64,000 bases of DNA from Symbiodinium natans (Eukaryota > Sar > Dinophyceae > Suessiales > Symbiodiniaceae). The DNA is taken from positions 237,440 through 301,439 of the forward strand of contig CAJNDS010002320.1 in NCBI GenBank assembly GCA_905221605.1, read 5' to 3'. Below, in pieces: positions 10,587 through 20,196 of the stretch (position 1 is its first letter; the number at the start of each line of letters is the position of its first letter). The position numbers were made by a program, and so were the translations under genes. Below the pieces are notes generated by a model. It was not told where the DNA came from, did not search any database, and saw nothing but the letters and a program-made list of their open reading frames with translations.

Positions 10587-12421
10587 ATGGCCGACGATGG
10601 TAGGTGGAACCAGTGGAACCAGTGGAGCCAGTGGCCCGATCGCAAGAAGGGCGAGAAGGGCGACTGGAACCGGCAGGTGAGGAAATATGGAGTTGCCTCC
10701 ATGCATTAATTCTTTGTCCGAGTCCTGTCACAGTCAGTGACAGGTTTGTTAGCACTCGCCACACCAGCCTCACCTGCAGTCGTCGCTCAAGCTGAGCATG
10801 ATTTTATTGTCAGTAGTGCCAGTGACATGTTTGTCAAGTTACCTACACCCTGCAGTTGCCGCTCAGGTCGACAAGGCCACGGAGATCTTCAGGAAGAGAA
10901 AGCAAGCCGAGATGGCCAAGGCTGCGGAACGCAAGGCGGCCGAACGTGGCAAGTCGGCTCCTTCAAGCCAGTCAGCCCCGCCGACGGCGGCTCCACCCAG
11001 CCAGTGGGCTCCACCACCCCAGTCGGCCCCAGCCAGGCCCCCCTCAGCGGCTCCTGTCCAGCAGTCGGCGCCGCCGCCCAGCCGCGTCCCCAATTGCCCT
11101 GTAGAAGAGCCGCCGCCGCGGGCGGCCCCAGTCACGCCCTTCCCCGCCGTCAGCTCAGGCCGCCCGGTGCAGTCGCGGCCCGCCTCAGCATCCCAGTCTT
11201 CTTGGTGGCTTCTAGCATCTGTCTTTGTTTACTTGCCCGCCAGTCGCATGGTTCAAGTATTATAATTTCATACGGTTACTTACGAGGCACTTTTGGCCGT
11301 GATTGTCGTTGTTCCGCGAGGCAGCAGCAAGACGATCGAGCACCCGGGATGCCAGCGGCGTCAATCGTTGGGCCAGTGTTCCTTGTCGTTGGTTTACCTG
11401 GTGGGGACGTACTTCTAGTCAGTGATTGCCGTGCTGAGTCAGACAACTGCGACGAAGACAAGATTTTTCCACTCAGGTCGTCCACATCGTCGCAGTCTGG
11501 GGCAGGCTTGGAGACGGCAGTGGCTTGGACAGCAGCAAGTCAGTCCAGTCTGATGACAAATTAATTGAATATAATATGTAAATTATTAAATAACAATTCA
11601 AGCAAAACCGGGTCGCAGCCATTCAGGTCGCTGGACTGGTTAGTTTCGCTCAGAAGATGATGACCCTTGGCCGTTGTTGGTTCAGGCTGATCCAGTCGTT
11701 GGCCAGGGCCGGCGTGTTGTTGTAAGTGGTCCCATTGTCAAGTCGTCAGTGAGAGCGAAGTGCCTGCAAGGGTCGACTCGATGGATCAGAGCAAGACGAA
11801 CGAAAACCTGCGGGTGGAGGCCTGGAGGCGTTCTAAGGCCGCCGAGGCGAAGATCGTCGAGGCGCTTGAGTCTCTGGGGTTGAGAAGGAGCGTCCGTAGG
11901 GGCCACTGCAGAAAGTGGGTCATTGTTGACGCCCGCAGGCCGCGAAGAAGGAGACGCTGGCCGAGGCGAAGATGGTCCAGGCCCAGGCCATGCGTGACGC
12001 CGCGAGAGAATCTTGTCGAGGCAGCCTCAGTAATGTCTTTTTTGCGAACGGCCTTAGACTAGATTAAATAACGCCACGGCAAGTTAGTCATGAGTCGACT
12101 TTGTGCTGGCGCTGCCCTGGCAGTGAGGTCGCAGCCGCACAGTCGGCATCCACGACGTCGCCGCCCACACAGAAGGCCAAACAGGCGGCCGAGGCGGCGG
12201 CTCGTCGGCTTCTGGAGATCTCGCAGAGCGATCCGGAGTCGTCCTCGAGCCCCAAGTCGAGGAAGGCCACGGCCTCGAAGTCGAGCAAGGCTCCGGCCAA
12301 GTTGCGCAAGCCCGCAAAGTCAAAGAAGGCCGACAAGAAGAAGGAGAAGGACAAGGAGAAGGAGAAGAAGTCGGCGAAGAAGAAAAAGGAGAAGCGAGCG
12401 ACGACTTCCAGTGAGTCGTGA
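10587..12421 (+). CDS. Gene A: Trp/Gln-rich N-terminus, Lys-rich C-terminus, unknown function
   Basis: A multi-exon gene of unknown function. Exon 1 (10587-10676) opens with ATG and encodes 30 residues with a WNQWNQWSQW stretch. It ends at CAG|GTGAGG. The intron 10677-10866 is GT-AG and phase 0. Exon 2 continues in frame as VDKATEIFRKRKQAEMAKAA, an amphipathic basic helix, then a long Ser-Ala-Pro-Gln low-complexity stretch to about 11190. Later likely exons are 11780-11890 and 11938-12030, both helical and charged. The last exon, about 12129-12421, encodes an Ala-rich helix, then Ser- and Lys-rich tail, and ends in TGA. Exons between 11200 and 11780 are unresolved. The basic tail suggests nucleic-acid binding or nuclear location; this is inference only. 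Confidence 0.6.
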
Positions 12422-12769
12422 GACTTTTGCTTGGGCCGTTAGTCGTCCAGCCTGTTTAGATTAAGACGCAAGTCCTAAGTCAACATGAATTGTACTCACA
12501 GCCAAGACTGACGGGCCCAAGCAGTTGCCTGCCTTGTGGACGGCTTCCGCTCGTCGAAGTCGGCATTCTGCAGCCCAGTCAAAGTCGATCTGCGCCTTTT
12601 AGAGAGAAAAGAGCAGACGCTGATGGGGGGGGGGGGGTGTCTTGTTCGTAGTTGTTTTAAACAGCCTCAGGGAGAACCCCGTGCCGACAGGCATCCCCAA
12701 ACCCCCATGAAATAGAACAGTGTCGACCCATTATAGCATCATGTAAATCTGTGTTCTCGTTCTTCCGTG
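12422..12769. other. Intergenic, nothing recognised
   Basis: Downstream of gene A. It contains several AGTCG pentamers, a poly-G run near 12625 and no open frame with supporting features. Confidence 0.5.
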
Positions 12770-13140
12770 CCAGTAGAAACCCCAAATCTCTACTTCGCTG
12801 CAGGAGTCCGGGCGACCGCGTGCCGGCAGCTTGGAGTGTGTTCTTTCACGTCTGGATGACAAGGTCTTGGTCAATTAATTTCGCTAGCAGCTGGCATGGG
12901 TTCCACTGTGCGTTTGGACTGGAAGACCAAGAGTTCCCAAGTGTATGTGGAAGTCCAGAATCTTTAAAATCGCTGCAGGAGTCCAGTGGCGACCTCGTGC
13001 CGGAAGCCTGGAGCGTTCTTTCACAAGACGTTTCGGTTTCGGTCAATTAAATGTCGTTTAAACCTAGCATGGGTTCCGATGTGCGTTTGGAAGAGTTCGA
13101 GGTGCATGTAGTCGAAGTTGGAAACCGCGCTCGCACGCTG
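12770..13140. repeat. Imperfect tandem duplication, unit about 175 nt
   Basis: Two adjacent copies with an offset of 175 nt. Shared blocks include CGCTGCAGGAGTCC (12796 and 12971), GGAGCGTTCTTTCAC-type sequence, GGTCAATTAA and GCATGGGTTCC. The copies have diverged by substitutions and small indels. No protein is conserved between them, so it reads as non-coding DNA between genes A and B1. Confidence 0.75.
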
Positions 13141-13554
13141 AATGCCTAAGACGCTACCTAACAGTAGAAGCATGTGTACATGTCTGCTTGGATCGAGGTG
13201 AAGAAGGATGCGATGGAGTCGCGGGCGATGTCGACAAGGCACCAGTTTCAGGAGTTCGCGCACGGTCTTGACGTGGGTTTGATTGCAGCGCATGTTTGTC
13301 GCTTGTGAGTGGCCAAGCCATGCTGACGTTTGTTCACTTGAGCTTGACGTTGTGTGTGTGTGTGTGTGCTGCAGTCGATGTGCCCAGACACCGCAACACA
13401 GTAGTCGCCGACGATTCTAACAGCACTTAACACGCAGGGGGCAATGAGCAGAATCTCTCATTAGTTTCACATCGCGCCTGTGTCACTGTCGCAGAGAAAT
13501 GTCTTGTTGGATCTAGGGATTGTGGATTCGCGGTGCCTGGGACAAATTTTCAAG

Positions 13555-14710
13555 ATGGCCCCAGCCTCCGCAGTCGACCGCCTGGGTGGTTCGCCAGAGG
13601 AGACGGGGCAGGACCGGTGCGTGAGTTGGTTGCAACCATGCTTAAACAGTGTGACAGTTGCTGCTTTATTGCGGGCAGCTCCTTTCGGATCCTGCGCTGG
13701 AAGGAGACGGCCCGTCGTGTGGTTGACATGGACGCGCTGGACTATGATGAGGAGGCGTCGCCTGCGGAGCCCAAGCCGAAGGCGACTCCGAAGGCCGAGG
13801 CGAAGGCCACTGAGCAGCCACAGTCGACGGGGACTACGCAGAAGCCGCCGCAGGTGAAAAATCCTCCGCCCGACCCCCCGACCGATGCCAAGCCATCGAC
13901 AGCCGCGGCCGCAGCCTCTTCAGTCGTCCAACCAGCCGTCCAAAGCAAGGCGGACGGCAATGGCAAGGACGGCAAGGGCAAGATCAACGCCCAGACGGAC
14001 GGCAAGGGCGCCGCCCAGACGGACGGCAAGGGCGCCACGCAGACGGACGGCAAGGGCGCCACGCAGACGGGCCCTGCCAACACCACGCAGACGGGCTTGG
14101 GCAAGGGAAGCAGGGCCAAGGGGGATGGCAAGTCGGCAGCTGCCAAGTCGACAGGCGTGCCCGCAGTTGCCCAGCCCACCGAGAAGGAGAAAGCGTGGTC
14201 CGCGGCGCCGAAAGTCGAGAAAGAAATCGCGCCGAACCAGCAGTGGCAGATTCCCAGGTGCGAAGCCGCTTGGTTTAAAGCAGGGGAAACCCCAGCCACT
14301 GGACTGGAAACCTTAAACCACGCCCACGTCGCTAATTCCGAGCACCAACGACGCCGAACCCAAAACCTTCAGGTCATCCGACGGCTCTTCGAGGAGAACC
14401 CCGCAGTCGCGGACTGCCTCCTGCGGCACGCCGCCGATGCCAAGGCGTTCAGCGTGACTTGGCGCAATTAAAACTAGACCCTGGGCCCTCGGTGTCAGTG
14501 TTGCAGTCGTGCTTGAGTGACAGACTGAGACCGAACAAAATACCTCAGGCCGTCCTAGACGTCCTGTTGCATCCGTCGCCGCGTGGTCGCGCCTACGTAG
14601 TCGAGTTGTTCCACAAGGTGCTCAAGCACGACGCCTCCGCCAACACGTCGGCCTACCTCATGACGTGGAGTCAGGAGAAGATGTACTTGTTGAGTCGCTT
14701 GGCCTGTTCA
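13555..14710 (+). CDS. Gene B1: low-complexity protein, paralog of B2 (3' end not found)
   Basis: Function unknown. ATG at 13555. Exon 1 ends at 13616 and a 62-nt GT-AG intron (13617-13678, phase 2) leads to exon 2. Exon 2 encodes an arginine-rich start, an acidic ALDYDEEAS motif, a Pro/Lys/Ala-rich region and about four short QTDGKGA repeats. A 29-codon block at 14373-14459 (VIRRLFEENPAVADCLLRHA and nine more) matches B2 position for position. A 54-codon exon at 14549-14710, starting after an AG and ending at GTAGGT, has core HPSPRGRAYVVELF and also matches B2. Whether 14259-14372 is intron is unclear because the frame stays open. Later exons may lie at 14830-15240. Confidence 0.6.
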
Positions 14711-15539
14711 GTAGGTAGTCCCAGCATACGTCATAGTAATCATAAGTAGGTTGGCTTCACAGCGCATGCTGATGTCATCATCTAAGTGCGAGAACACCCA
14801 CAGATCTGGTCGGAAGGCCTTTCGCCAGACCACTGGGGCGAATGGTCGAAGCCCGCCTCGTATCAGTCGGGCGAGTGGAGTTCCTCCGAGCAAGGCTTCT
14901 GGAACACAGTCGACTGGCGTGCCAGGCCCTCGATGTACCAGGACTGAGAGGGTTGCGTCATTGTAGCTTTCCTTTTAAAGCCATCGACGCGATGTCGCTT
15001 GCCCGACCGGATTGTGAGCTTGTTCCCAGGATGGTCGTGCTCCCCCGGGACATGGCGACGATCGGAACACCGAAACTGAGCTGCAAGTATCGCCGTGCCG
15101 AGGTTCTGAGTAGGATTGTTGATTACTTGCCTGTGTCTGGTCCGGGACAATGTCTGCCAAATCTGAGGGCTATGGAGATCAGTGGCGTTGGGGCCGCGAC
15201 CACCAGTAGTGAGAAGAAGACAGGCCCCATGCCGTAATTGAATTTGACTCAGTCGCCGCGGCCTTGCCCAGAACAAGTCGTGTAATTGTTCGTGCCTTAG
15301 TCGTACACCGGTCAGTCAAAGATTAGTGATTCCAGTTCTGTCAGTTGTCGATGGAAACGGGCCGCTTTCATTTCCAACGAGTCAAGAATTCCAGGAATGG
15401 CAGTTTTGGGGCTCAGTCGTCGCCTAGGCAGCAAGAACACATGTACGATGCGCCATCTTCTTTTCGATGGCTGAGCCTCGTCAGACGTGCTGACTTCCAC
15501 AGAAGAAGCTCCTGTCGCGACAGCACCAGTCGAAAAGAA

Positions 15540-15640
15540 GCGTTGCTTCGTGCGTCGGTGGGGACAGGCTTCCATTTTACTCGCTCACGACTTGCTTCCT
15601 GGGCAGGTTCGCTCGGTGCTTGGTGGACGTGTCGTGCGCG
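15540..15640. repeat. Local duplication, copy 1 (partner 17190-17275)
   Basis: The block from ACAGGCTTCCATTT through CACGACTTGCTTCCTGGGCA to GGTGCTTGGTGGAC recurs at 17190-17275 with few changes. The similarity is at nucleotide level and crosses different open frames, so it marks a segmental duplication and not a shared coding exon. Confidence 0.65.
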
Positions 15641-15934
15641 GACCTCGGAGGCCTCGGAGTGCACATTATGTGTCGGCGGCTTTCAGCTTTCCCGGTCGCC
15701 TCAGCCTTAAACCGTAAACCCAAGCCAGCAACATGCGTGTGCTTGTTGATGCTGCCACATGTTGAAGGTAGCCCCACAGGGACCCCTAGCGCTGCTCGCA
15801 GTGGGTTGCAAGTCAGTCGGGGTAAATTGATACCCCTCCGCCCTCCCTTCCCTGAAAGCGTCCATTGCTGCTGCTGAGTCGCTCAAGCACGGACCAACAT
15901 TCGGCTGAGATTTCTGAGTCGTGACACTCTGTCG

Positions 15935-16501
15935 GTGAGTGACATGGCCATGGCTCCATCAACCTTTACAGCAGTGTCGGGCGTCGATGTTTCCTCGACC
16001 CCACCCATGAATGTGGCGTCCGACGACTTGGAGCTGTCTTTCCCTCTGTCGACTACGTCCGTGAGTGCCACGCCTGCTGCGCACTTTGAGGTCCCAACCA
16101 GGGAGTCGGAGTCGGATGTCGATCTCTTCATCGGCTTGTGGTTGCATGAGGGCAGACGCGAAATTCTGGGCCTGGCCATGGATGGAAACTTGCGCGATCG
16201 AATCTACTTCAAGAGGCAGACGAGGACCGGCAGGATTGCCACGGCTGGGCCGGTTGGGACCTGGCGTGCAGTCGGTCGCAACCTCCACCTGGAGGACTTT
16301 CGCTGCTGTGAGGGGGCCATCTTTCGATATCTCATATTCGTGCCCTCAGGCCACTGTGAGTTAACGATGCACGGCCCCCGCAACCGCACGGTGCATTGGC
16401 TGGGTTACGTCGTTTTTGACAAGTTTCTCTCCATTGACACCGTCGCCGCGGCCCTGGAGCGGACTTCCTTGTCGCTTCGCCCTCGCTCTTGCCGGCGTTG
16501 A
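15935..16501 (+). CDS. Unknown protein exon, about 188 residues
   Basis: A long + strand open frame ending at the TGA at 16499-16501. Its first third is Ser/Thr/Pro-rich. From about residue 60 it becomes regular and looks folded, with GLWLHEGRREILGLAMDGN, a GTWRAVGRNLHLEDF stretch and IFRYLIFVPSGHCELTMHG, an alternation suggestive of beta strands. I recognise no family. The true start is unknown because upstream exons are likely. AGTCG density is as in the neighbouring genes. Confidence 0.45.
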   Translation: MSDMAMAPSTFTAVSGVDVSSTPPMNVASDDLELSFPLSTTSVSATPAAHFEVPTRESESDVDLFIGLWLHEGRREILGLAMDGNLRDRIYFKRQTRTGRIATAGPVGTWRAVGRNLHLEDFRCCEGAIFRYLIFVPSGHCELTMHGPRNRTVHWLGYVVFDKFLSIDTVAAALERTSLSLRPRSCRR

Positions 16502-16762
16502 CGACAACGTCATGTACAGATCGCCTTCTTCCTCAGCCTCTCATCGACAACGACCAGCGCTCTGAGGAGTTGGAGGAAGAATGGCAACTGCTGTAAATTT
16601 GCTAGTCGTGTAGTCGAGGTGACAGTGACTCAGGGAAGCAGTTGCTCAGCCCCATTAATTCACCATTGCCAATGACCATTTTGGTGGACTGTGGGAATAC
16701 GGTTGGAGACTTCGCTGAGTCACAGAATAGCGAGGCTGGCTAGAACGCCGCCTGCCCGGCCA

Positions 16763-16810
16763 GTCGTCGATCGTCGACCGTTGCAGTCGATCGTCGACCG
16801 TTGCAGTCGT
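16763..16810. repeat. 20-nt tandem repeat rich in TCGA palindromes
   Basis: The unit CAGTCGATCGTCGACCGTTG occurs about twice in tandem, followed by another CAGTCG. It contains the palindromes CGATCG and GTCGAC. AGTCG recurs at 20-nt spacing. Confidence 0.75.
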
Positions 16811-17189
16811 GACTGTCATCAGCATGAAAAGAGTAGGCCGCAAGAGCATTGCATTAAGTTTCCACTTCTTGTCGTGCTGCTGCTGCTGCTGCTGTTCACG
16901 GCCAGTTCTCACAGTTGTGCCTGCAGGCTCACGCGGAGCTGTGGTGAAGGCCCGTGCCCTGAACCCTAAACCATCCTTATCTCTTTTGGGCGCTTGTGTG
17001 ATGATGTTCCAGAGGGTTCAGATGTCGTATGGAGATGCAGTTGAATCAGGGCTGCAATGCATCGTCAGACGTCAGAGTGATCTGGAGGCCCGACCGGCCT
17101 CGCTTCGACATCGACCTGCAAGTCAGCCTGAGTCTCAGGTCGTACATGCCCGTTTCTTGAACCCAGCCGTATCATGCCACTGCGCGTGC

Positions 17190-17275
17190 GTTGGCGGGGG
17201 GCAGGCTTCCATTTCAGTCGCTGTCACGACTTGCTTCCTGGGCAGGTTCGTCCCGGCGCTTGGTGGACTGCTTTC
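17190..17275. repeat. Local duplication, copy 2 (partner 15540-15640)
   Basis: It shares the TTGCTTCCTGGGCAGGTTCG block and flanks with 15540-15640. The two copies lie about 1.65 kb apart in direct orientation. Confidence 0.65.
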
Positions 17276-17574
17276 TGTTTTTGAGGAGGGAGTCAGTGTG
17301 TCGGGCTTGGCTTGGGCGTGCGATGTAGTGCGGGCACTGAGTGTCAGTTTTCGTCCCAGGTCGCGTTGGCTTGCGGCTTCCGCTGCACAGAGTCGTTCTT
17401 GGGGCCTGGCGCTTGGTTCGTGTGACGTTTTCGAAGTGCTTCCGTGAGTGTTGCAGTTGCTCGGTTTGCTGCAAGAGACGTCCGTGCAATTCACGCAACC
17501 CTGTGGATTCTTCCAGTCGATCAAGTCGTTGCGCTTGCCCAGTCTCCTTGCGCTTCCCCCAGTCCCCCCCCGCC

Positions 17575-18856
17575 ATGGCGGCCTTCTTCATGGTTTTGAG
17601 TGGAAAGCAGTGGTTGTCGCTGACGACTGCATCCAAAAAAACCAACGTCGTGCAGCTGCCGGCCACGGAGATGTTCACGGATCCAGTCGAGGCCCTGACC
17701 GTTGCTCGGGTTTGAACGGAGCCACGTTTGCAAACCTTGAATAATAAGGTTAGCCCGTAATGTCGGAAAAGGAAAATTTGTTACTGATCCGAGGCGCACA
17801 CAGTCACGTCAGCAAGGGCCTTGAAGGAGTCGTTCAGCGACGGTTCCGGCGCATTCTCCTCCCAGTCGAAGATCTCCAAGATCAAGGACGAGCTGGACTC
17901 ATGGGTGGTTGTGAAGGGGACGGTCGGTGAGAGTTTTGTACGTTATACCGGCCAATCCAGTGTGGCACTCGTGGGCGGTCGGCTCATTCTTCGGCATCCC
18001 CTGGTGCTGGAGACCGAGGATTCAGTCGCAGAGACCAAAGCCCGAGGAGCAGTGGTGACGTCTTTGGGCCTGCTGAAGAAAGACGGCCTGTTCGAGTCGG
18101 TCGAGACCTTCCGTGCCAGGCTCGACGTGCGACTCAATGGCGACATGCCTCAGCCGGCTCCGGGAACCATCCGGCTCCATGTCGTCAAGTCCGACCATTT
18201 GCTCCTGGATGACAGGATCCAGAAGTTGTTTCTCCCGAAGCCGGGCGAGAACGAGTCGACTTCAGCGGAGGAGTGCACGATCTCAGAGTCGCAGTTCCTT
18301 GGGTTCCCCGACTTGCGCATGGCCGGCCTTGCGTGGCATTTGTCGCGGTCGGAGTTGGAACGTCGGTCGTGTCCCGGTGACCGGAAGTTCCAACTGATCA
18401 TCCTTGACATGCCGCTGTGCCTTGGCCTTGACATGGTCTCCCAAGTGTGTCACGCTCACCCGTTCATTAAACGATACAGTTAAACACGTGCGAATGCTGC
18501 ATGTCCTGGCATGCAGGAGCATGGTGATGCAGTCGGCGGAGTGGTACTGCGCCTCGGTCGGAGGGCTTTTGCCGCACTGGAAAGTCGTCTGCAAAGACCA
18601 AGCGTCTAAATTGGAGATCGTGAAGAAGACTTTGGTCTTCAACGGCAGCGCGATGCTGGAGGCGGCGAAGGTCGAGACTGTGTCGTTTCGTGGCCTCTTG
18701 GAGTCAAAGAGAAAGGAGCTGGAGTGGGACTCCGAGTTCATGGAACAGGAGGCCAAGCGTGTGAAGACGGAGCTCCAGAAAGTCGCGGACCTCATAGTCG
18801 CTCTCCCGAGCGAGGAGGGATCGCAACAAACCGGGCCAGCAGTGAGCGACTCCTGA
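17575..18856 (+). CDS. Unknown multi-exon protein with C-terminal coiled coil
   Basis: Likely start ATG at 17575 (MAAFFMVLSGKQWLSL). The first exon runs to about 17709 and ends before GTTTGA. A second long exon begins near 17817 and reads in frame to about 18430. It encodes a mixed strand/helix protein with WVVVKGTVGESFVRY, RLHVVKSDHLLLDDRIQKLF and FQLIILDMPLCLGLDM. A frame change near 18440-18510 marks an intron. The last exon ends at TGA 18854-18856 and encodes a charged helix (FRGLLESKRKELEWDSEFME onwards), probably a coiled coil. No family recognised. Splice sites between exons were not fixed to the base. Confidence 0.5.
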
Positions 18857-18939
18857 GTCGACATTCTCCGGAAGTTTTGCACTATAAGCATGCGGGTCGT
18901 ATCTTTGTCTCTCATGGCCCGGAGGGCACTGGCGACAAC

Positions 18940-19070
18940 ATGCTTTCTTTGGGAGGTCGTGGGCCTTCATCGATTTTGGAGTGCTCGAGTTTGTGAAACA
19001 GTCCTGTATCACGCCGGCCATTGCGGGTGCTCTGGAGAGGGTTCTAAGTTCTAAGTCTACTTTAACCTGA
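18940..19070 (+). CDS. Possible exon, unknown protein
   Basis: A + strand frame reads WAFIDFGVLEFVKQSCITPA followed by IAGALERVLS and ends in TGA. It is regular in composition and follows the preceding gene closely. It may be an alternative 3' exon or part of another gene; weakly supported. Confidence 0.25.
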
Positions 19071-20196
19071 AGGGTTCGGCACGGCCGGCCGTGTTGCAGG
19101 GCTGTGACAGTCGTGAAGGACAGTCGTGTGTATTCGCTCAACCACATACGGCCGAGAAAAACATCGGACGATGCTACACGACTTGGCCTTTGTTGCTCAC
19201 GACTTGGCCTTTGGTGCGCTTGTTTTCCTCAGGAGCTCAGTGACCTGGAGAGCAACGCTTGCCAGGCCTCTTTCACTGTTGTACGTTGCTACTTGTCATG
19301 CGGGTTCTGCGTGGCGTTGTTCTTGCTGCGCACTTGCTGTCGTTAGGCGCTGGCAAGGGCAAGTCGGTCCAGGACTGGAGCAAGCTGCAGGAGCCTGAGT
19401 TCCACCCTGGGAAACACGGGGTGGTGGCCCAGGCGAACCAGCGTCAACGCCAAACCCCAGACTGTGTGGGATCCTGTGTGAGTCCAGCAGGTACGGTCGG
19501 TGATTGCAGCATGCGACGGCGATGTGGCCTGGACTGGTCGGAGACCTGAGCAAGAAAGAGCGCGTGGCCTTGTTTTCCAAATGTAAATACTGCAATATTT
19601 GCGTTCCTGGAATCGGAATGAGGTCCTAAGTCGGGCCGGTGTCTCGGGGGGAACAGTCGGCCGCGGAACAGTAACGGGTTCGGGCATGAAGCCAAGCAGA
19701 CGCTCAGTGACACACATGTGACAGGTGTACTTTCTACTGCTCGGCTGTTCAGTTTGGCAGACGCAGAAACCCCTACAGTAGGTGCCGCTTTATCTTTGTC
19801 AGTGGCGGTTCTTCTACCAGCCTCGCGTCTTTGACAGTGTGTTCACACTCCGGATGTTCCCAGTCAGTTGCAAGCCAGCGCGAAGCGTTCCTGCGTGCCT
19901 GAGGCTGCGGCTGCCGAGTCCACCGTCTGGAACCCTGGGAAGTCGGCACATGGTCCAGGCCGTCATTGTCAGCTTTAATCACAATGTCCGTGCTGCAGCA
20001 TTGGCCAGCATTACTGCACTGTCACTACAGGCGAGCCGATTCATTGATTCAATTCGCAAAATTGGGCTCGTCGAAGCGAACAATGTAACCAGTAGTAGAG
20101 CTCTCGCGTCTCTAGAGTAAGTAACCTTTAACCTTTTTGGGGCAATACAGTCTTTACAGTGTTGCTTATGATCTTAAACCCTTAGTTTCCCCAGCC

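Noticed and set aside
10863-11135. Minus-strand glycine/alanine-rich frame opposite gene A
   Set aside because: Shadow of the Ser-Ala-Pro exon, with no independent features.
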